33,916 nucleotides of DNA from Microvirga makkahensis (lineage in GTDB: Bacteria > Pseudomonadota > Alphaproteobacteria > Rhizobiales > Beijerinckiaceae), in NCBI RefSeq assembly GCF_009830105.1, contig NZ_WURB01000037.1, positions 1 to 33,916 on the forward strand. The letters are read 5' to 3'. This document shows, piece by piece, positions 33,712 through 33,916 of this stretch; positions within the stretch are counted from its first letter, which is position 1; every line of letters starts with the position of its first letter. The notes below the pieces were generated by a model that was not told the origin of the DNA, searched no databases, and saw only the letters and a list, made by a program, of their open reading frames with translations. A program made the translations under genes and the position numbers.

Positions 33712-33738
33712 AAATAAAAAACGGGCGCACAGCGCCCG
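33712..33738 (-). terminator. Rho-independent terminator of fghA
   Basis: On the minus strand a perfect seven-base GC stem (CGGGCGC/GCGCCCG, three-base loop, 33738-33722) is followed directly by a T-rich tract (33721-33712). It lies 35 bases after the fghA stop. It should end fghA transcription before gfa. Confidence 0.85.
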
Positions 33739-33773
33739 CTTCTGAGAAACCGTTCCTGCGGCTGCCGGAAGGC

Positions 33774-33916
33774 TCAGGGCCCACCCAGTCGCGTGGCGTG
33801 CCAGCGGAGGTGGTCCTCGATGAAGGTTGCGATGAAGAAGTAGGAATGGTCGTAGCCGTCCTGGCGGCGCAGGGTGAGGGGCTGGCCGGCTCTTGCGCAG
33901 GCCTCCTCCAGAAGCT
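33774..33916 (-). CDS. fghA: S-formylglutathione hydrolase, C-terminal end (cut by window edge)
   Basis: Only the last 47 codons are present. They read QPLTLRRQDGYDHSYFFIAT followed by FIEDHLRWHA, the conserved end of FghA/esterase D, and include the catalytic histidine in GYDHSYFF. The enzyme hydrolyses S-formylglutathione to formate and glutathione, the step just before formate dehydrogenase. The gene is followed by a good intrinsic terminator. Confidence 0.9.
   Translation of the reverse strand, partial: LLEEACARAGQPLTLRRQDGYDHSYFFIATFIEDHLRWHATRLGGP

Noticed and set aside
1..33916. CRISPR arrays, tRNA or rRNA genes, insertion sequences and prophage genes
   Set aside because: No regularly spaced repeats, transposase or integrase motifs, tRNA-like cloverleaf or rRNA sequence was recognised on reading both strands. 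A tool-based search was not possible.

Overview
The window reads as a chromosomal segment of a high-GC alphaproteobacterium, most likely Hyphomicrobiales (Methylobacterium/Microvirga/Bosea-like). This is inferred from the base composition, the fds formate dehydrogenase beside gfa and fghA, and the Sox and TRAP systems. No rRNA, tRNA, CRISPR array or insertion sequence was recognised.

Layout. (1) Positions 1-2650, minus strand: the start of a nitroreductase-like gene, a CPA1 Na+/H+ antiporter broken by four single-base frameshifts, and a six-TM ion channel with a non-canonical selectivity filter, plus a doubtful small membrane ORF. (2) 2887-5636, plus: a BCCT choline/betaine transporter with a long C-terminal domain, behind a repeat-rich leader, then a one-TM hypothetical protein. 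(3) 5971-7734, minus: periplasmic gamma-glutamyltransferase. (4) 8178-9114, plus: two translationally coupled exported proteins, the second a cupredoxin, both frameshifted. (5) 9349-15696, minus: a tight eight-gene operon that joins a xanthine-oxidase-family molybdenum hydroxylase (Fe-S and Mo subunits) to a monoheme cytochrome c, SoxF, SoxX, SoxY, SoxZ and SoxA. soxB and soxCD are absent here. (6) 16292-21677, plus: a TRAP transporter (Q, M, P), an Asp/Glu-racemase-family protein and a DadA-like FAD oxidoreductase, which looks like an uptake and oxidation cassette for a chiral acid. A dead pyridoxamine-phosphate-oxidase-like gene follows. (7) 22452-23890, plus: a coupled VWA-like protein and membrane-anchored J-domain protein. 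(8) 23925-27091: an exported intradiol dioxygenase, a remnant of a Crp/Fnr regulator, a small two-TM protein and a nitronate monooxygenase. (9) 27132-33916, minus: the NAD-dependent formate dehydrogenase operon fdsGBA-(fdhD-like remnant)-fdsD, preceded by gfa and the 3' end of fghA. Together these give a glutathione-dependent route from formaldehyde to CO2.

The main themes are oxidation of C1 and reduced sulfur compounds feeding c-type cytochromes and NADH, and scavenging of osmolytes and amino acids. A notable side theme is gene decay: antiporter, two-gene cupredoxin locus, PPOX-like gene, Crp/Fnr remnant and probably fdhD. Much of it is single-base indels in G/C runs, so sequencing error must be excluded for those loci. 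The PPOX-like gene also carries two substitution-type stops, which argues for real decay there.
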